Assembly: GCA_900546515.1 (NCBI GenBank)
Contig: URDG01000002.1
Span: forward strand, 66,502 to 130,501
DNA from: an uncultured Eubacteriales bacterium
Lineage (GTDB): Bacteria; Bacillota; Clostridia; Oscillospirales; Oscillospiraceae
Direction of reading: 5' to 3'
Length of the DNA stretch: 64,000 nucleotides
The notes under the pieces were generated by a model. The model had not been told where the DNA came from. It ran no database searches and saw only the letters and a list, made by a program, of their open reading frames with translations. A program made the translations under genes and the position numbers. Shown here piece by piece: positions 1-8,665 of the stretch; the first letter of the stretch is position 1, and each line of letters begins with the position of its first letter.

Positions 1-333
1 CATCGCTTCGCACAGCCGCACGGTCGAGTAAAGGTTATTGTCGTAATACTCCAGCGGCATGCGCACGGACTCGCCGACGGCCTTAAGGCCTGCAAAATGG
101 ATGACGCAGTTGATGTCATGCCTCTCAAATATCTCGTCGAGCACCTTGCGGTCACGGACGTCTTCCTTATAAAAATCCACATGCTTGCCGGTGATCTGCT
201 CGACGCGTTCTATCGCTTTGGCCTTGGAATTTACAAGGTTATCTATAACGACGACCTCCATCCCCCTGTTGAGAAGCTCAACGCAGGTATGGCTGCCTAT
301 GTATCCGGCTCCGCCGGTGACAAGTACTTTCAT
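1..333 (-). CDS. galE: UDP-glucose 4-epimerase, N-terminal part (cut by window edge)
   Basis: Interconverts UDP-glucose and UDP-galactose in the cytoplasm (Leloir pathway, supply of galactosyl donors). Only the first 111 codons are in the window. The translation opens MKVLVTGGAGYIGSHT, the Rossmann NAD-binding signature GxxGxxG, followed by VVVIDNL (end of beta-2, acidic residue for NAD ribose) and VIHFAGLKAVGES, which is characteristic of GalE rather than other extended SDRs. The ATG at 333 has GGAGACGG five bases upstream. It lies 22 bp downstream of a sugar-type nucleotidyltransferase gene on the same strand, so the two probably share a transcript. The catalytic Tyr/Lys region lies outside the window. 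Confidence 0.93.
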   Translation of the reverse strand, partial: MKVLVTGGAGYIGSHTCVELLNRGMEVVVIDNLVNSKAKAIERVEQITGKHVDFYKEDVRDRKVLDEIFERHDINCVIHFAGLKAVGESVRMPLEYYDNNLYSTVRLCEAM

Positions 334-355
334 GTTTTCCGTCTCCTTTTCAGTT

Positions 356-1264
356 TCAGTCAAGCAGGCTTTCGGGGTATATCCCCTTCCTGCGCATCCC
401 GGCCATTGCTTCTTCAAATTTTCCGAGATCTTCTTTATATGTGACGCCGTACCATGTCTCGTGGCAGTTGAGGACCTTTACCCTGCCTTCTCCTGCTTTT
501 ATAAGCGCGTTTGCGACAAACGGAAGAAAATACTCACATTTCATCGGGTTTACGGGGAGATTTTCATCCAGCCACGCCGGGAAGCGCTTTGTGAGCTCGT
601 CCATCATCGAATGTGAGAAGGCCCAGCAGTTCATTGAGACCTGCGTACTGCCGGGGAGCATGACGAAGCTCTCGCCGTCCTCGGTATAGGCCGCGTCCGC
701 GCCGTGCTTTTCAATGTGCGTGCGCTCCACCACGTCCGTAAGGTACCCGTCCTCAACCCGGCAGATGCCGCGCGCGACATAGCCGTTTTCCGTGACGGTG
801 TTTTTCAGCAGGTATGCCACCATGGCATGCTCGTTTTCCGGCTTGTCCGAGACAAGGTAGTCATACAGCGCCGTATATGCGCTCCTGCCGTAAAAATCAT
901 CAGAATTGATAACTGCAAAGGGGCCGTCCACCGCGCTTGCCGCGCACAGCACGGCATGCCCTGTTCCCCACGGCTTCACGCGCCCCTCCGGCACGCCGTA
1001 GCCGGCCGGAAGCCTGTCGAGCTGCTGGTAAATATACTTCACGTCGAAGTATTTCTCCATGCGCCGTCCGATGAACTCCTTGAAATCGTCCTCTATCTCA
1101 TGCTTAATAATAAACGCCACTTTGCGAAATCCGGCGCGATATGCGTCATAAAGCGAAAAATCTATGATGACATGGCCGTGCCCGTCGACGGGCGTTATCT
1201 GCTTGAGGCCGCCGAAACGGCTGCCCATTCCCGCTGCAAGTATTACCAGAGTTGGTTCCTGCAT
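356..1264 (-). CDS. NTP-transferase family sugar nucleotidyltransferase-like protein
   Basis: 302 residues. The N-terminus VILAAGMGSRFGGLKQ is the nucleotide-binding loop (GxGxR...K) of the nucleotidyltransferase fold, and VINSDDFYG near residue 120 fits the metal-binding Asp strand. This family joins NTP to a sugar phosphate or a similar alcohol. The protein does not carry the usual GalU or RmlA signature blocks, so the substrate is unknown. It precedes galE by 22 bp, which suggests nucleotide-sugar metabolism, but that is inference from position. The start at 1264 has AAGGAG seven bases upstream. The 3' end overlaps nothing and stops with TGA just before the galE ribosome site. Confidence 0.82.
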   Translation of the reverse strand: MQEPTLVILAAGMGSRFGGLKQITPVDGHGHVIIDFSLYDAYRAGFRKVAFIIKHEIEDDFKEFIGRRMEKYFDVKYIYQQLDRLPAGYGVPEGRVKPWGTGHAVLCAASAVDGPFAVINSDDFYGRSAYTALYDYLVSDKPENEHAMVAYLLKNTVTENGYVARGICRVEDGYLTDVVERTHIEKHGADAAYTEDGESFVMLPGSTQVSMNCWAFSHSMMDELTKRFPAWLDENLPVNPMKCEYFLPFVANALIKAGEGRVKVLNCHETWYGVTYKEDLGKFEEAMAGMRRKGIYPESLLD

Positions 1265-1360
1265 GATATTTCTCCTTAAATGATCGTTGTGGATATATCA
1301 GCTGCGGCCATTAATATATGACCGCAGCAAAAGGCAAAATGTTCCGCACTTTTTTGCGGC

Positions 1361-1978
1361 TCAGTAGTTTTTCATCGCCTCGCGGCAGTAGTAATTGAAA
1401 AGGCGCTCGCGCTCAAGCGTCGTTGCGTCCATGTGTCCGGGATAGACCTCGTAGTCGCCGGGCAGCGAGCAGATCTTTTTAAGCGAGCGCAGCTCCGCCT
1501 CCATGTCCCCGCCGGGGAAGTCCGTGCGCCCGCAGCTTCCGCGGAAGAGCGTATCGCCGACAAAGAGCGCGTCGCCGCAGCGTATGGTAACGCCGCCGGG
1601 CGTGTGGCCCGGTGTTGCGAATATCTCGAATTTCATACCGGCCGCCTCGATCACATCGCCCTCATCGTAGCTCTTGCCGCCTGCGGGCAGAGTGAAGCAC
1701 AGATGCATCGAGTCGGGATTGCTGCGCGCATCGTCGCGCGAGTTCATATAGACCACAGCGCCGGTCTCTTCGGCGACGGCGTTCACAGCGCCGGTGTGAT
1801 CGAAGTGCCCGTGCGTGAGCATTATCGCCTCGCATTTGAGATGGTTATCCTCAAGATAGTCGAGAATCGTGTTGCTCTCGTCGCCCGGGTCTATGACCAC
1901 GCACTTGAGAGTCTCTTCATTCGTGACTATATAGCAGTTTGTCTCGATCTGTCCTACGGGTATGGATTTTATAAGCAT
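1361..1978 (-). CDS. MBL-fold metallo-hydrolase, glyoxalase II-like
   Basis: 205-residue metallo-beta-lactamase-fold hydrolase. The dinuclear metal motif THGHFDH is at residues 55-61, ATPGHTPGG supplies a further His, VGDTLFRGSCGR the bridging Asp, and VYPGHMD the last His. This pattern is that of the GloB/YcbL-like subfamily that hydrolyses thioesters or related substrates in the cytoplasm; the true substrate is not known. It is the last gene of a leftward run recJ-relA-dtd-MBL, three bases after the dtd stop. The same order occurs in many Clostridia as part of a translation-quality/stringent-response block. Confidence 0.88.
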   Translation of the reverse strand: MLIKSIPVGQIETNCYIVTNEETLKCVVIDPGDESNTILDYLEDNHLKCEAIMLTHGHFDHTGAVNAVAEETGAVVYMNSRDDARSNPDSMHLCFTLPAGGKSYDEGDVIEAAGMKFEIFATPGHTPGGVTIRCGDALFVGDTLFRGSCGRTDFPGGDMEAELRSLKKICSLPGDYEVYPGHMDATTLERERLFNYYCREAMKNY

Positions 1979-1981
1979 ATC

Positions 1982-2428
1982 TCAGAGCTCCTTTGTATCA
2001 AGAATTATTGTAAGCGGGCCGTCGTTCTCGGACGCGACAAGCATTTCCGCGCCGAACACGCCGGTATCCACCCTGAAGCCGCGCGCTCTGCACAGCTCTA
2101 TCACTTTTTCATAAAGCGGGACCGCCGTCTCCGGCCGCGCGGCCTTTGAGAAGCCCGGCCTGCGCGACTTGCAGTCGGCAAAGAGAGTGAACTGACTTAT
2201 TATAAGCAGCTCTGCCGCCCCCGCGTCGACGGGGTTGAGATTCATCTTGCCGTTCTCATCCTCCCAGATACGCAGGCCGCATATCTTGTCGGCTATTTTT
2301 TCGGCCTCCTTCTCCGTGTCGTCGGCATGTACGCCGAGAAGCACAAGAAAGCCCCTGCCTATTTTCCCGTTCATCTTCCCCTCGATCTCCACTGAGGCCG
2401 AGCGCACACGGGTCACTACTGCTCGCAT
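1982..2428 (-). CDS. dtd: D-aminoacyl-tRNA deacylase
   Basis: 148 residues, the normal family length. Removes D-amino acids (and glycine mis-charged on tRNA-Ala) from tRNA in the cytoplasm. Family signatures are visible: MRAVVTRVRSASVEI at the N-terminus, SQFTLFADCKSRRPGF in the middle (catalytic site region), and NDGPLT near the C-terminus, containing the Gly-Pro pair that excludes L-aminoacyl substrates. It sits 52 bp downstream of relA and 3 bp upstream of the MBL gene, in a probable operon. The ATG start has the expected length and an upstream AAGGAGCGGAAT. Confidence 0.95.
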   Translation of the reverse strand: MRAVVTRVRSASVEIEGKMNGKIGRGFLVLLGVHADDTEKEAEKIADKICGLRIWEDENGKMNLNPVDAGAAELLIISQFTLFADCKSRRPGFSKAARPETAVPLYEKVIELCRARGFRVDTGVFGAEMLVASENDGPLTIILDTKEL

Positions 2429-2480
2429 ATTCCGCTCCTTTATTTCTTTAATCTTTAATAATATAGTAGGTAGTAGTCTC

Positions 2481-4772
2481 TTATTTTCCGTTTCTTGCGA
2501 CCTGTATAACGCCGGGTATCGAAGTGAGGCGCGCCATGATGTATTTCAGCTCGTTTGCGTTCTTTACCTCCAGCGTGATCGTGCATATGCCGACGCCGGC
2601 GGTATTGTCGCGTGCGGAGAGGTTGCGCACCTTGGCGTTTAGGCTGTTGAGCACAGTGGCAATGTCCATGATGAGTGCCGGCCTGTCCTTGGCGGAGATG
2701 ATGATAGTCGTGACATAGCTGTCCGTTATCTCCCTCGCCCATGAGACATTCACCCACCGTCCGGCATTTTCGGGCTGTCTGAGGCGCTGATGATAGTTCT
2801 CGCAGTCGCATCTGTGAATGGACACGCCCTGCCCGCGCGTGATGAAGCCGACTATATCGTCCCCAGGCACTGGCGTGCAGCAGCGCGAAAATTTGACGAG
2901 GCAGTTTGAGAGCCCCTCGACAAGTATACCGTGCACGGCCTTGCCCTGCTTCTGGGCGTTCTGCTCGCGCCGCTCCGCCGCCTCCGCGACCTTGTCCACG
3001 ACGCTCTTCTTATCCGTCTTGGAGCTTGCGCGCAGCACCTCGTCCCTCAGGCGGTTGGCCGCACGCTGCGCCGTCACGCCGCCGTAGCCTATCGCGGCGT
3101 AAAGATCGTCCACATTTGCAAAGGACAGGCGCTTGAGTATGGGTGTGATTATCTCCTCGTCCAGCACCTTGTCAAGCGTGAGATCCTGATGCCGCAGCTC
3201 GTCCTCGAGCATGGAGCGCCCGCGGATAATATTCTCCTCGCGCCGTTCCTTTTTGAACCACTGCTTTATCTTTGTGCGGGCAGAGCCGCTCTTGGCCATT
3301 GTGAGCCAGTCCCGGCTGGGGCCCTGCGCGGATTTTGACGTGCGTATCTCCACGATGTCGCCGTTCTGAAGCGTATAATCATAGGTGACGATGCGCCCGT
3401 TTACCGTCGCGCCGACCATGTGGTTTCCTACATCGGAGTGGATGCTGTAGGCAAAGTCTATCGGCGTCGCTCCGGCGGGGAGATTTATAACGTCACCCTT
3501 CGGCGAGAACACAAAGACCTCGTCGGAGAACATGTCTATCTTCAGGTTGTGGAAAAAGTCCGTGGCGTCGGAGTCCTGCTGGCTCTCCAGCAGGCGGCGG
3601 ACCCATGCGAACTTGTCCTCATCCCCGCTGCGCACGGCCGAGCTGCCCTCGCCCATCTTGTATTTCCAGTGCGCCGCAATGCCGTATTCCGCCGTGTGGT
3701 GCATCTCCCATGTGCGTATCTGCACCTCAAAGGGGATGCCCTCGGAGCCGATGACCGTCGTGTGCACGCTCTGGTACATGTTGGGCTTCGGCGTGGATAT
3801 ATAGTCCTTGAAGCGCCCCGGCACCGGCTTGAACATGTCGTGTATTACGCCGAGCACGTTGTAGCAGTCAGGTATCGTGTCCACTATCACACGGAATGCG
3901 CACAGATCAAAAATGCCGTTCATGCTCAGATTCTGCGCGTACATCTTGCGGTAGATGCTGTACACATGCTTTATACGGCAGTATATCGTAGCTTCTATCC
4001 CTTCCGCGTCGAGCCTCTTGTGTATTTTCGCCTCCATGGAGGACATGAATTCCTCCAGCACGGGCATCTTTTCGTCCAGAGAGCGCGTTATCTCCGCATA
4101 GCCTGCCGGGTCGAGGTATTGAAGCGAAAGATCCTCCAGCTCCCACTTTGCCCGCTGCATGCCGAGGCGGTGCGCGATCGGCGCATATATCTCCATCGTC
4201 TCCAGAGATTTTGCCCGCTGCTTCTCCGGCGTCTGATATGCCATGGTGCGCATATTGTGCAGTCTGTCGGCTATCTTGATGAGGATGACGCGTATGTCCT
4301 TGGCCATCGCCATGAGCATCTTGCGCAGATTCTCCATCTGCTCATCCTCTTTGCTCGTATACTGCACACGGGTGAGCTTTGTAACGCCCTCGACTATGTC
4401 CGCCACCGGCTCGCCGAACTGGCGGGCTATATCTGTGTGGGTGAGATTTGTGTCCTCGATCACGTCGTGCAGAAGCGCCGCGATGATCGAGTCCTCGTCA
4501 AGCCCCATTTCCACGGTTATCTCTGCCGCCGCGACGCAGTGCGTCACATACGGAGAGCCATCCTTGCGCTTTTGCCCGGAGTGCGCCATGCGCGCGGTCT
4601 CATAGGCGGCGCGTATGCGCCCCAGATCCATGTTGTGCCCGCTCTCGCGGATCTTCTCCTCGAGCGCCTCAAACATTCTGTCCGGGTCGAGCACTGCCGG
4701 CTTCTCCGCGGCAGATACGTTCTCCGCCGCAGTCTCCGGGGCAGCTACGTTTTTTATTTTGTCCTCTGCCAT
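2481..4772 (-). CDS. relA: Bifunctional (p)ppGpp synthetase/hydrolase, RelA/SpoT family
   Basis: 763 residues, full-length Rel. Makes and degrades the alarmone (p)ppGpp. Domain order: a non-conserved Ala/Glu-rich N-terminal tail (1-50), an HD hydrolase domain (HSGQKRKDGSPYVTH, then HDVIEDT at 102-108), the synthetase domain (KDYISTPKPNMYQSVHT near 316-332, FEVQIRTWEMHHTAEYGIAAHWKYK), a TGS domain (VFVFSPKGDVINLPAGATPIDFAY), a zinc-finger-like CCTPVPGDDI segment, and a C-terminal ACT domain. Both the hydrolase HD pair and the synthetase residues are present, so it is predicted bifunctional. It starts 12 bp after recJ on the same strand and precedes dtd. Confidence 0.96.
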   Translation of the reverse strand: MAEDKIKNVAAPETAAENVSAAEKPAVLDPDRMFEALEEKIRESGHNMDLGRIRAAYETARMAHSGQKRKDGSPYVTHCVAAAEITVEMGLDEDSIIAALLHDVIEDTNLTHTDIARQFGEPVADIVEGVTKLTRVQYTSKEDEQMENLRKMLMAMAKDIRVILIKIADRLHNMRTMAYQTPEKQRAKSLETMEIYAPIAHRLGMQRAKWELEDLSLQYLDPAGYAEITRSLDEKMPVLEEFMSSMEAKIHKRLDAEGIEATIYCRIKHVYSIYRKMYAQNLSMNGIFDLCAFRVIVDTIPDCYNVLGVIHDMFKPVPGRFKDYISTPKPNMYQSVHTTVIGSEGIPFEVQIRTWEMHHTAEYGIAAHWKYKMGEGSSAVRSGDEDKFAWVRRLLESQQDSDATDFFHNLKIDMFSDEVFVFSPKGDVINLPAGATPIDFAYSIHSDVGNHMVGATVNGRIVTYDYTLQNGDIVEIRTSKSAQGPSRDWLTMAKSGSARTKIKQWFKKERREENIIRGRSMLEDELRHQDLTLDKVLDEEIITPILKRLSFANVDDLYAAIGYGGVTAQRAANRLRDEVLRASSKTDKKSVVDKVAEAAERREQNAQKQGKAVHGILVEGLSNCLVKFSRCCTPVPGDDIVGFITRGQGVSIHRCDCENYHQRLRQPENAGRWVNVSWAREITDSYVTTIIISAKDRPALIMDIATVLNSLNAKVRNLSARDNTAGVGICTITLEVKNANELKYIMARLTSIPGVIQVARNGK

Positions 4773-4784
4773 AGTACAAGTACC

Positions 4785-6791
4785 TCACATTGCCCTGAGC
4801 GCGCGTATGAGCCGCGTGGCCTCAAGGTCGGCTTTGCCGTTTATGGTAGCGCAGCGGGCGCCGTAAATTTTCCCGCTCCCGCTTTTTAAAAGGCCCGTTT
4901 CGAGCAGCACCATAAGACACAGGCAGAATTTTTCAGGCGCCATCCCGCCTATGCACTGCGCCGTTATCTCCTCCGCGTTTTCTCCCGCGGTGAAGTCCTT
5001 TCCAAGGCCGCGCCAGACCCTGATAAAATCTCCCCTGTCAGGGCAATAGCGTGCGGCGGCGTACATTGCGGAGCTGTCCGAATCAAGTATTGCCCGGCAC
5101 AGCGCAAGCGGCTCATGAAGTCTCGCCGCCGAGATCAGCAGCTGCACCGATATATGCCCACGGAATTCGTTGATCTGCGGGCTGAAGGCCAGATCTATAA
5201 GGTCGCCCTCTTTTATGTTCAGTTCCTTCGCCGTATGCGAAAAGAAAATCCCCTCAAAATGCACCTGCCCGAGTCTTATGCGCATCCGCAGATGCCGCCC
5301 GCCGCCGACCGCGCTCGCGCTCTCCAGCCGCACACCGTACATGCACAGCACCGGCTTCGGGTTTTCGTTGCCATACGGCTCCAGAAGATCCAGCGCGCGT
5401 ACACTGTCTATCGTCAGCAGCGCGGGGTCGTTTATGAGCAGGTCGCACTGCACCTCCGGCTGGGAGGCCGGGCGGTTTTTGCGGTAATATTCGGCAAGCG
5501 CGGCGCGGAAATCGTCGAGCTTGTCACTGCGGATATTCAGCCCCGCCGCCAGCGCGTGACCTCCGAAGCCCATAAGATGCTCCGAACAGGCGGAGAGCGC
5601 TTCAAAGAGGTTGAAGCCGCCGTAGCTGCGGCATGAGCCCTTGCCCACATCCCCGTTGAGGCAGATCATTATCGACGGAAGAGAGTAGTGCTCGGCAAGG
5701 CGCGAAGCGGCGATGCCTATAACGCCCTGATGCCATTTGTCGCTGGCAAGGACTATGGGCGCGTCCGGCGTCTGCCCGGCAAGCCGCGCGTTTGCGTCCT
5801 CCCATATCTCCATTTCTATGCTCTGGCGTTTGCGGTTGAGCTCGCACAGCTCCGCAGCGAGGCGCACCGCCTCGTCTCTGTCCTTCGACATCAGCAGTCT
5901 CGCCGCAGTCTCCGCCTGACCGAGGCGGCCCGCAGCGTTCAGGCGCGGGGCAAGGCCGTAGCCTATCGTTGACGCGGTGAGCTTGTGCGGGTCTATGGAC
6001 GACTCCTTCATCATGGCCGCGATGCCCGGGCGCGGATCGGTCTCAAGCTTTTTCAGTCCCATGCGCACAAGGTAGCGGTTCTCGCCGGTCAGCGGCATAA
6101 CATCGGCCACTGTGCCGACGGCAACGAGGTCGACGTAGCGGTCTATCATCTCGTCGCTCCTGCCCTCGCAGGCGCACACAAGCTTGAGCGCCATGCCGAC
6201 GCCCGCAAGATTCGGGTTCGGATAGCTGTCCTCGCTCTGGCGGCAGTCAATGACCGCCACGGCGTCCGGCACATCGTCGGACTTGCACTCGTGGTGATCC
6301 GTTATGACCATATCTATCCCCAGCGTTTTTGCATACTCTGCCTCGGCCGCCGCGGTTATACCGCAGTCGACCGTGACGACAAGGCTGATATTTTCCGCCT
6401 TGAGCGTGTCGAGCGCCGCACAGTTAAGTCCGTAGCCCTCTTCATTTCTGTCCGGGATATACGGGCGGCAGTCCAGCCCCTTGGAGCGCAGATAATCCGT
6501 GACAAGACATGTCGACGTTATGCCGTCCACGTCATAGTCACCGTAGACCGCGACGGGTTCATGCGTCTCTATCGCGCGCCGCACCCGCGCCGCCGCCTTG
6601 TCCATGCCCATGATGAGCATCGGATCGTAAAGGCAGTCGGCGCCCCCGTTTATCATGACATCCGCCTCCTCCGCCGTCACGATGCCGCGCAGCGCAAGCA
6701 CTGCCGACAGCAGCGGCGGGTATCCGGCGTCCGTCAAAGCTTTGGGTATATCCGGCTTTTTAAATGGTATTCGCCAATCTTTACTGTTCAT
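4785..6791 (-). CDS. recJ: Single-stranded-DNA-specific 5'-3' exonuclease RecJ
   Basis: 668 residues. RecJ degrades single-stranded DNA 5' to 3' in RecF-pathway recombination and mismatch repair. The DHH phosphoesterase motifs are intact: YGDYDVDGITST (motif I), VTVDCGI, VITDHHE (DHH motif III), the DHHA1 segment with GFGGHALAAGLNI, and a C-terminal OB-like domain followed by an extra approximately 100-residue tail. The start ATG at 6791 has only a weak AGAAGAA upstream. It is the promoter-proximal gene of the recJ-relA-dtd-MBL run, with a promoter-like site immediately upstream. Confidence 0.95.
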   Translation of the reverse strand: MNSKDWRIPFKKPDIPKALTDAGYPPLLSAVLALRGIVTAEEADVMINGGADCLYDPMLIMGMDKAAARVRRAIETHEPVAVYGDYDVDGITSTCLVTDYLRSKGLDCRPYIPDRNEEGYGLNCAALDTLKAENISLVVTVDCGITAAAEAEYAKTLGIDMVITDHHECKSDDVPDAVAVIDCRQSEDSYPNPNLAGVGMALKLVCACEGRSDEMIDRYVDLVAVGTVADVMPLTGENRYLVRMGLKKLETDPRPGIAAMMKESSIDPHKLTASTIGYGLAPRLNAAGRLGQAETAARLLMSKDRDEAVRLAAELCELNRKRQSIEMEIWEDANARLAGQTPDAPIVLASDKWHQGVIGIAASRLAEHYSLPSIMICLNGDVGKGSCRSYGGFNLFEALSACSEHLMGFGGHALAAGLNIRSDKLDDFRAALAEYYRKNRPASQPEVQCDLLINDPALLTIDSVRALDLLEPYGNENPKPVLCMYGVRLESASAVGGGRHLRMRIRLGQVHFEGIFFSHTAKELNIKEGDLIDLAFSPQINEFRGHISVQLLISAARLHEPLALCRAILDSDSSAMYAAARYCPDRGDFIRVWRGLGKDFTAGENAEEITAQCIGGMAPEKFCLCLMVLLETGLLKSGSGKIYGARCATINGKADLEATRLIRALRAM

Positions 6792-6823
6792 CTTTGTTCT
6801 TCTCTTATATTATTATTCATTTT

Positions 6824-6852
6824 ATCATAGCAAATTTGTTGACATAATTCAA
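6824..6852 (-). promoter_or_regulatory. Promoter of the recJ-relA-dtd operon
   Basis: On the minus strand TTGAAT (6852-6847) is followed after 17 bases by TATGAT (6829-6824), 32 bases before the recJ start. Good match to a housekeeping promoter; the call is from sequence alone. Confidence 0.6.
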
Positions 6853-6902
6853 TAGCTGTTGAAAAAATAAAGGCAGAAAATAGTACCGTGCGTTTTCTGC
6901 GC

Positions 6903-6931
6903 TTGACCGAATCTGCCGCATGCTGTATTAT
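6903..6931 (+). promoter_or_regulatory. Promoter of the metal ABC importer operon
   Basis: TTGACC (6903-6908), a 17-base spacer, and TATTAT (6926-6931), about 75 bases before the znuA start. Very close to the vegetative consensus. The -10 box is one arm of a palindrome (see next entry). Confidence 0.7.
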
Positions 6932-6940
6932 ATGATAATA
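6926..6940. promoter_or_regulatory. Palindrome over the -10 box: candidate metal-regulator operator
   Basis: Perfect inverted repeat TATTAT-ATG-ATAATA. The left arm is the -10 hexamer itself, so a protein bound here would block the znuA promoter. Metal importers are usually repressed by Zur, MntR or similar; the half-site is AT-rich and does not let me choose between them. Confidence 0.5.
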
Positions 6941-7007
6941 TCTGCGGTTTCGCACTGTACCCGCGCTCAGGCGCTGTGTCCTTCCATCCGCAGCAATGAG
7001 GTATCGA

Positions 7008-7961
7008 ATGAAAAAAATATGCGGAATGATCATATCTGTAATGCTGCTGTGCTCGCTGTGCGCCTGCGGCAGCTCTCCCGGGAATATTGACGGCGGAAAG
7101 CTGCGGATAGCTGCGACCGTCTTCCCGGCGTATGACTTTGCCCGGCAGATAGCCGGCGAACGCGCGGACGTGACGCTGCTCGTGCCGCCCGGCTCCGAGG
7201 CTCACAGCTATGAGCCCACGCCGCAGGACATTCTCCTGCTCAACAGCTGCTCCCTTCTTGTGTGCAACGGCGGGGAGAGTGAGGCGTGGCTCGATACCGT
7301 GACGGACGGACTTGACGCGGATCTTCCTGTTATATATATGCTCAACTGTGTCGACGCCGTTGAGGAAGAGACGAAGGCCGGCATGCAGAGCGGCGGTATT
7401 CTCAGCCGCGGCAGCCACGGTGAGCATGAAGAGGAATACGACGAGCACGTATGGACCTCCCCTGCAAACGCGATGGCGATATGCCGCGCGATAGCCGAAG
7501 AGCTCTGCCGTATCGATCCCGGCGGACGCGATTATTACAGCGCAAACTGCAAAGAATATACGGACAGGCTCGCCGAGCTCGACGCGGCTTTCCGCAGCAC
7601 GGTGGAGCATGCATCATGCCGCACCGTGATCTTTGCCGACCGTTTCCCGGTGCGCTATTTTACGGAGGAATACGGTCTTGATTACTACGCGGCCTTTCCC
7701 GGCTGCGCGGATGACGCCGAGCCCTCGGCGCGGACCGTGGCTTTTCTGATAGACCGGGTCCGTTCGGAGCACACCAGAGCCGTATTTTATATTGAATTTT
7801 CAAACGAGAAGATGGCGGATATAATCTCCGAGGAGACAGGCTGCGAAAAGCTTCTTTTCCACTCCTGCCATAACGTCACGGCAGATCAGCTCAGCTCCGG
7901 CGTCGGGTATCTCGATCTGATGGAAAACAATCTTATAAATCTCAAGGAGGCATTGGGCTGA
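7008..7961 (+). CDS. znuA: Metal (zinc/manganese) ABC transporter substrate-binding lipoprotein
   Basis: 317 residues from the ATG at 7008 (a longer reading starts at 6996, but GAGG at 6998-7001 sits six bases before 7008). The N-terminus MKKICGMIISVMLLCSLCAC is a lipoprotein signal peptide with lipobox ending in Cys, so the protein is anchored outside the membrane. Cluster A-I/ZnuA family features: PGSEAHSYEPTPQDI with a metal-ligand His, a His/Glu-rich loop HGEHEEEYDEHVWTSP, FADRFPVRYFTEEYGLDYY, and FSNEKMADIISEETG. It delivers a divalent metal to the permease encoded downstream. Stop and the next start overlap (TGATG). Confidence 0.9.
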   Translation: MKKICGMIISVMLLCSLCACGSSPGNIDGGKLRIAATVFPAYDFARQIAGERADVTLLVPPGSEAHSYEPTPQDILLLNSCSLLVCNGGESEAWLDTVTDGLDADLPVIYMLNCVDAVEEETKAGMQSGGILSRGSHGEHEEEYDEHVWTSPANAMAICRAIAEELCRIDPGGRDYYSANCKEYTDRLAELDAAFRSTVEHASCRTVIFADRFPVRYFTEEYGLDYYAAFPGCADDAEPSARTVAFLIDRVRSEHTRAVFYIEFSNEKMADIISEETGCEKLLFHSCHNVTADQLSSGVGYLDLMENNLINLKEALG

Positions 7962-8665
7962 TGGCAATACTGAAATGCACCGATCTGTCCTTTGCCTATG
8001 ACGGCAGGACAGTGCTGGACGGCGTAAATTTTGAAATCTCGCAAAAAGATTACCTGTGCATAGTAGGCGAAAACGGTTCCGGCAAATCCACGCTGATGAA
8101 AGGTCTTCTGGGGCTGAAGCAGCCGCAGAGCGGCAGCATAGTTATGGCCGATGGACTACGGCCGGAGGAGATCGGCTATCTCCCGCAGCAGACAGACATG
8201 CAGCGCGATTTTCCCGCGAGCGTATATGAGGTAGTTCTGTCCGGCTGTCTCAACTCTCTCGGCCGCCGCATGCACTACGGCAGGGCCGAGCGCGAGCGTG
8301 CGGAACAGAACCTCGAACGCATGGGAATAGAAGAGCTGCGGGATCGCAGCTATCAGGCGCTCTCCGGCGGTCAGCAGCAGCGTGTGCTCCTTGCGCGCGC
8401 CCTCTGCGCGACGAAGAAGCTGCTCCTGCTCGACGAGCCCGTTACGGGGCTCGACCCCATCGCCACGCAGGAGATGTACAATCTCATAAAGCTCGTCAAT
8501 CTCTGCGACGATATTGCGGTCATAATGGTCTCGCACGATATACACGAGGCCGTGCGTTATGCCACAAGGATCCTGCATCTCGGCCATACCCAGCTTTTCT
8601 TCGGCACAGCCGCGGAATACAGGGAGAGCAGTCTCGCGCGGCGTTTTCTGGGAGGCGGCATATGA
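7961..8665 (+). CDS. znuC: Metal ABC transporter ATP-binding protein
   Basis: 234-residue ABC ATPase that powers metal uptake. Walker A is GENGSGKSTL, the Q-loop region is YLPQQTDM, the signature motif is LSGGQQQR, Walker B is LLLLDEPVTGLD, and the switch His is in VSHDIHEA. The YLPQQ...DFPASVYEVVLSG pattern is typical of ZnuC/MntB-type ATPases. It overlaps the upstream lipoprotein gene by one base and the downstream permease gene by four (ATGA), so the three are translationally coupled. Confidence 0.93.
   Translation: MAILKCTDLSFAYDGRTVLDGVNFEISQKDYLCIVGENGSGKSTLMKGLLGLKQPQSGSIVMADGLRPEEIGYLPQQTDMQRDFPASVYEVVLSGCLNSLGRRMHYGRAERERAEQNLERMGIEELRDRSYQALSGGQQQRVLLARALCATKKLLLLDEPVTGLDPIATQEMYNLIKLVNLCDDIAVIMVSHDIHEAVRYATRILHLGHTQLFFGTAAEYRESSLARRFLGGGI

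Noticed and set aside
1298..1361. Small hairpins after the MBL gene as a terminator
   Set aside because: Stems of only 5-7 bp and no good T-run on the minus strand; not strong enough to list.
3420..4889. 489-residue plus-strand open frame across relA
   Set aside because: Antisense shadow of relA; no start site or domain.
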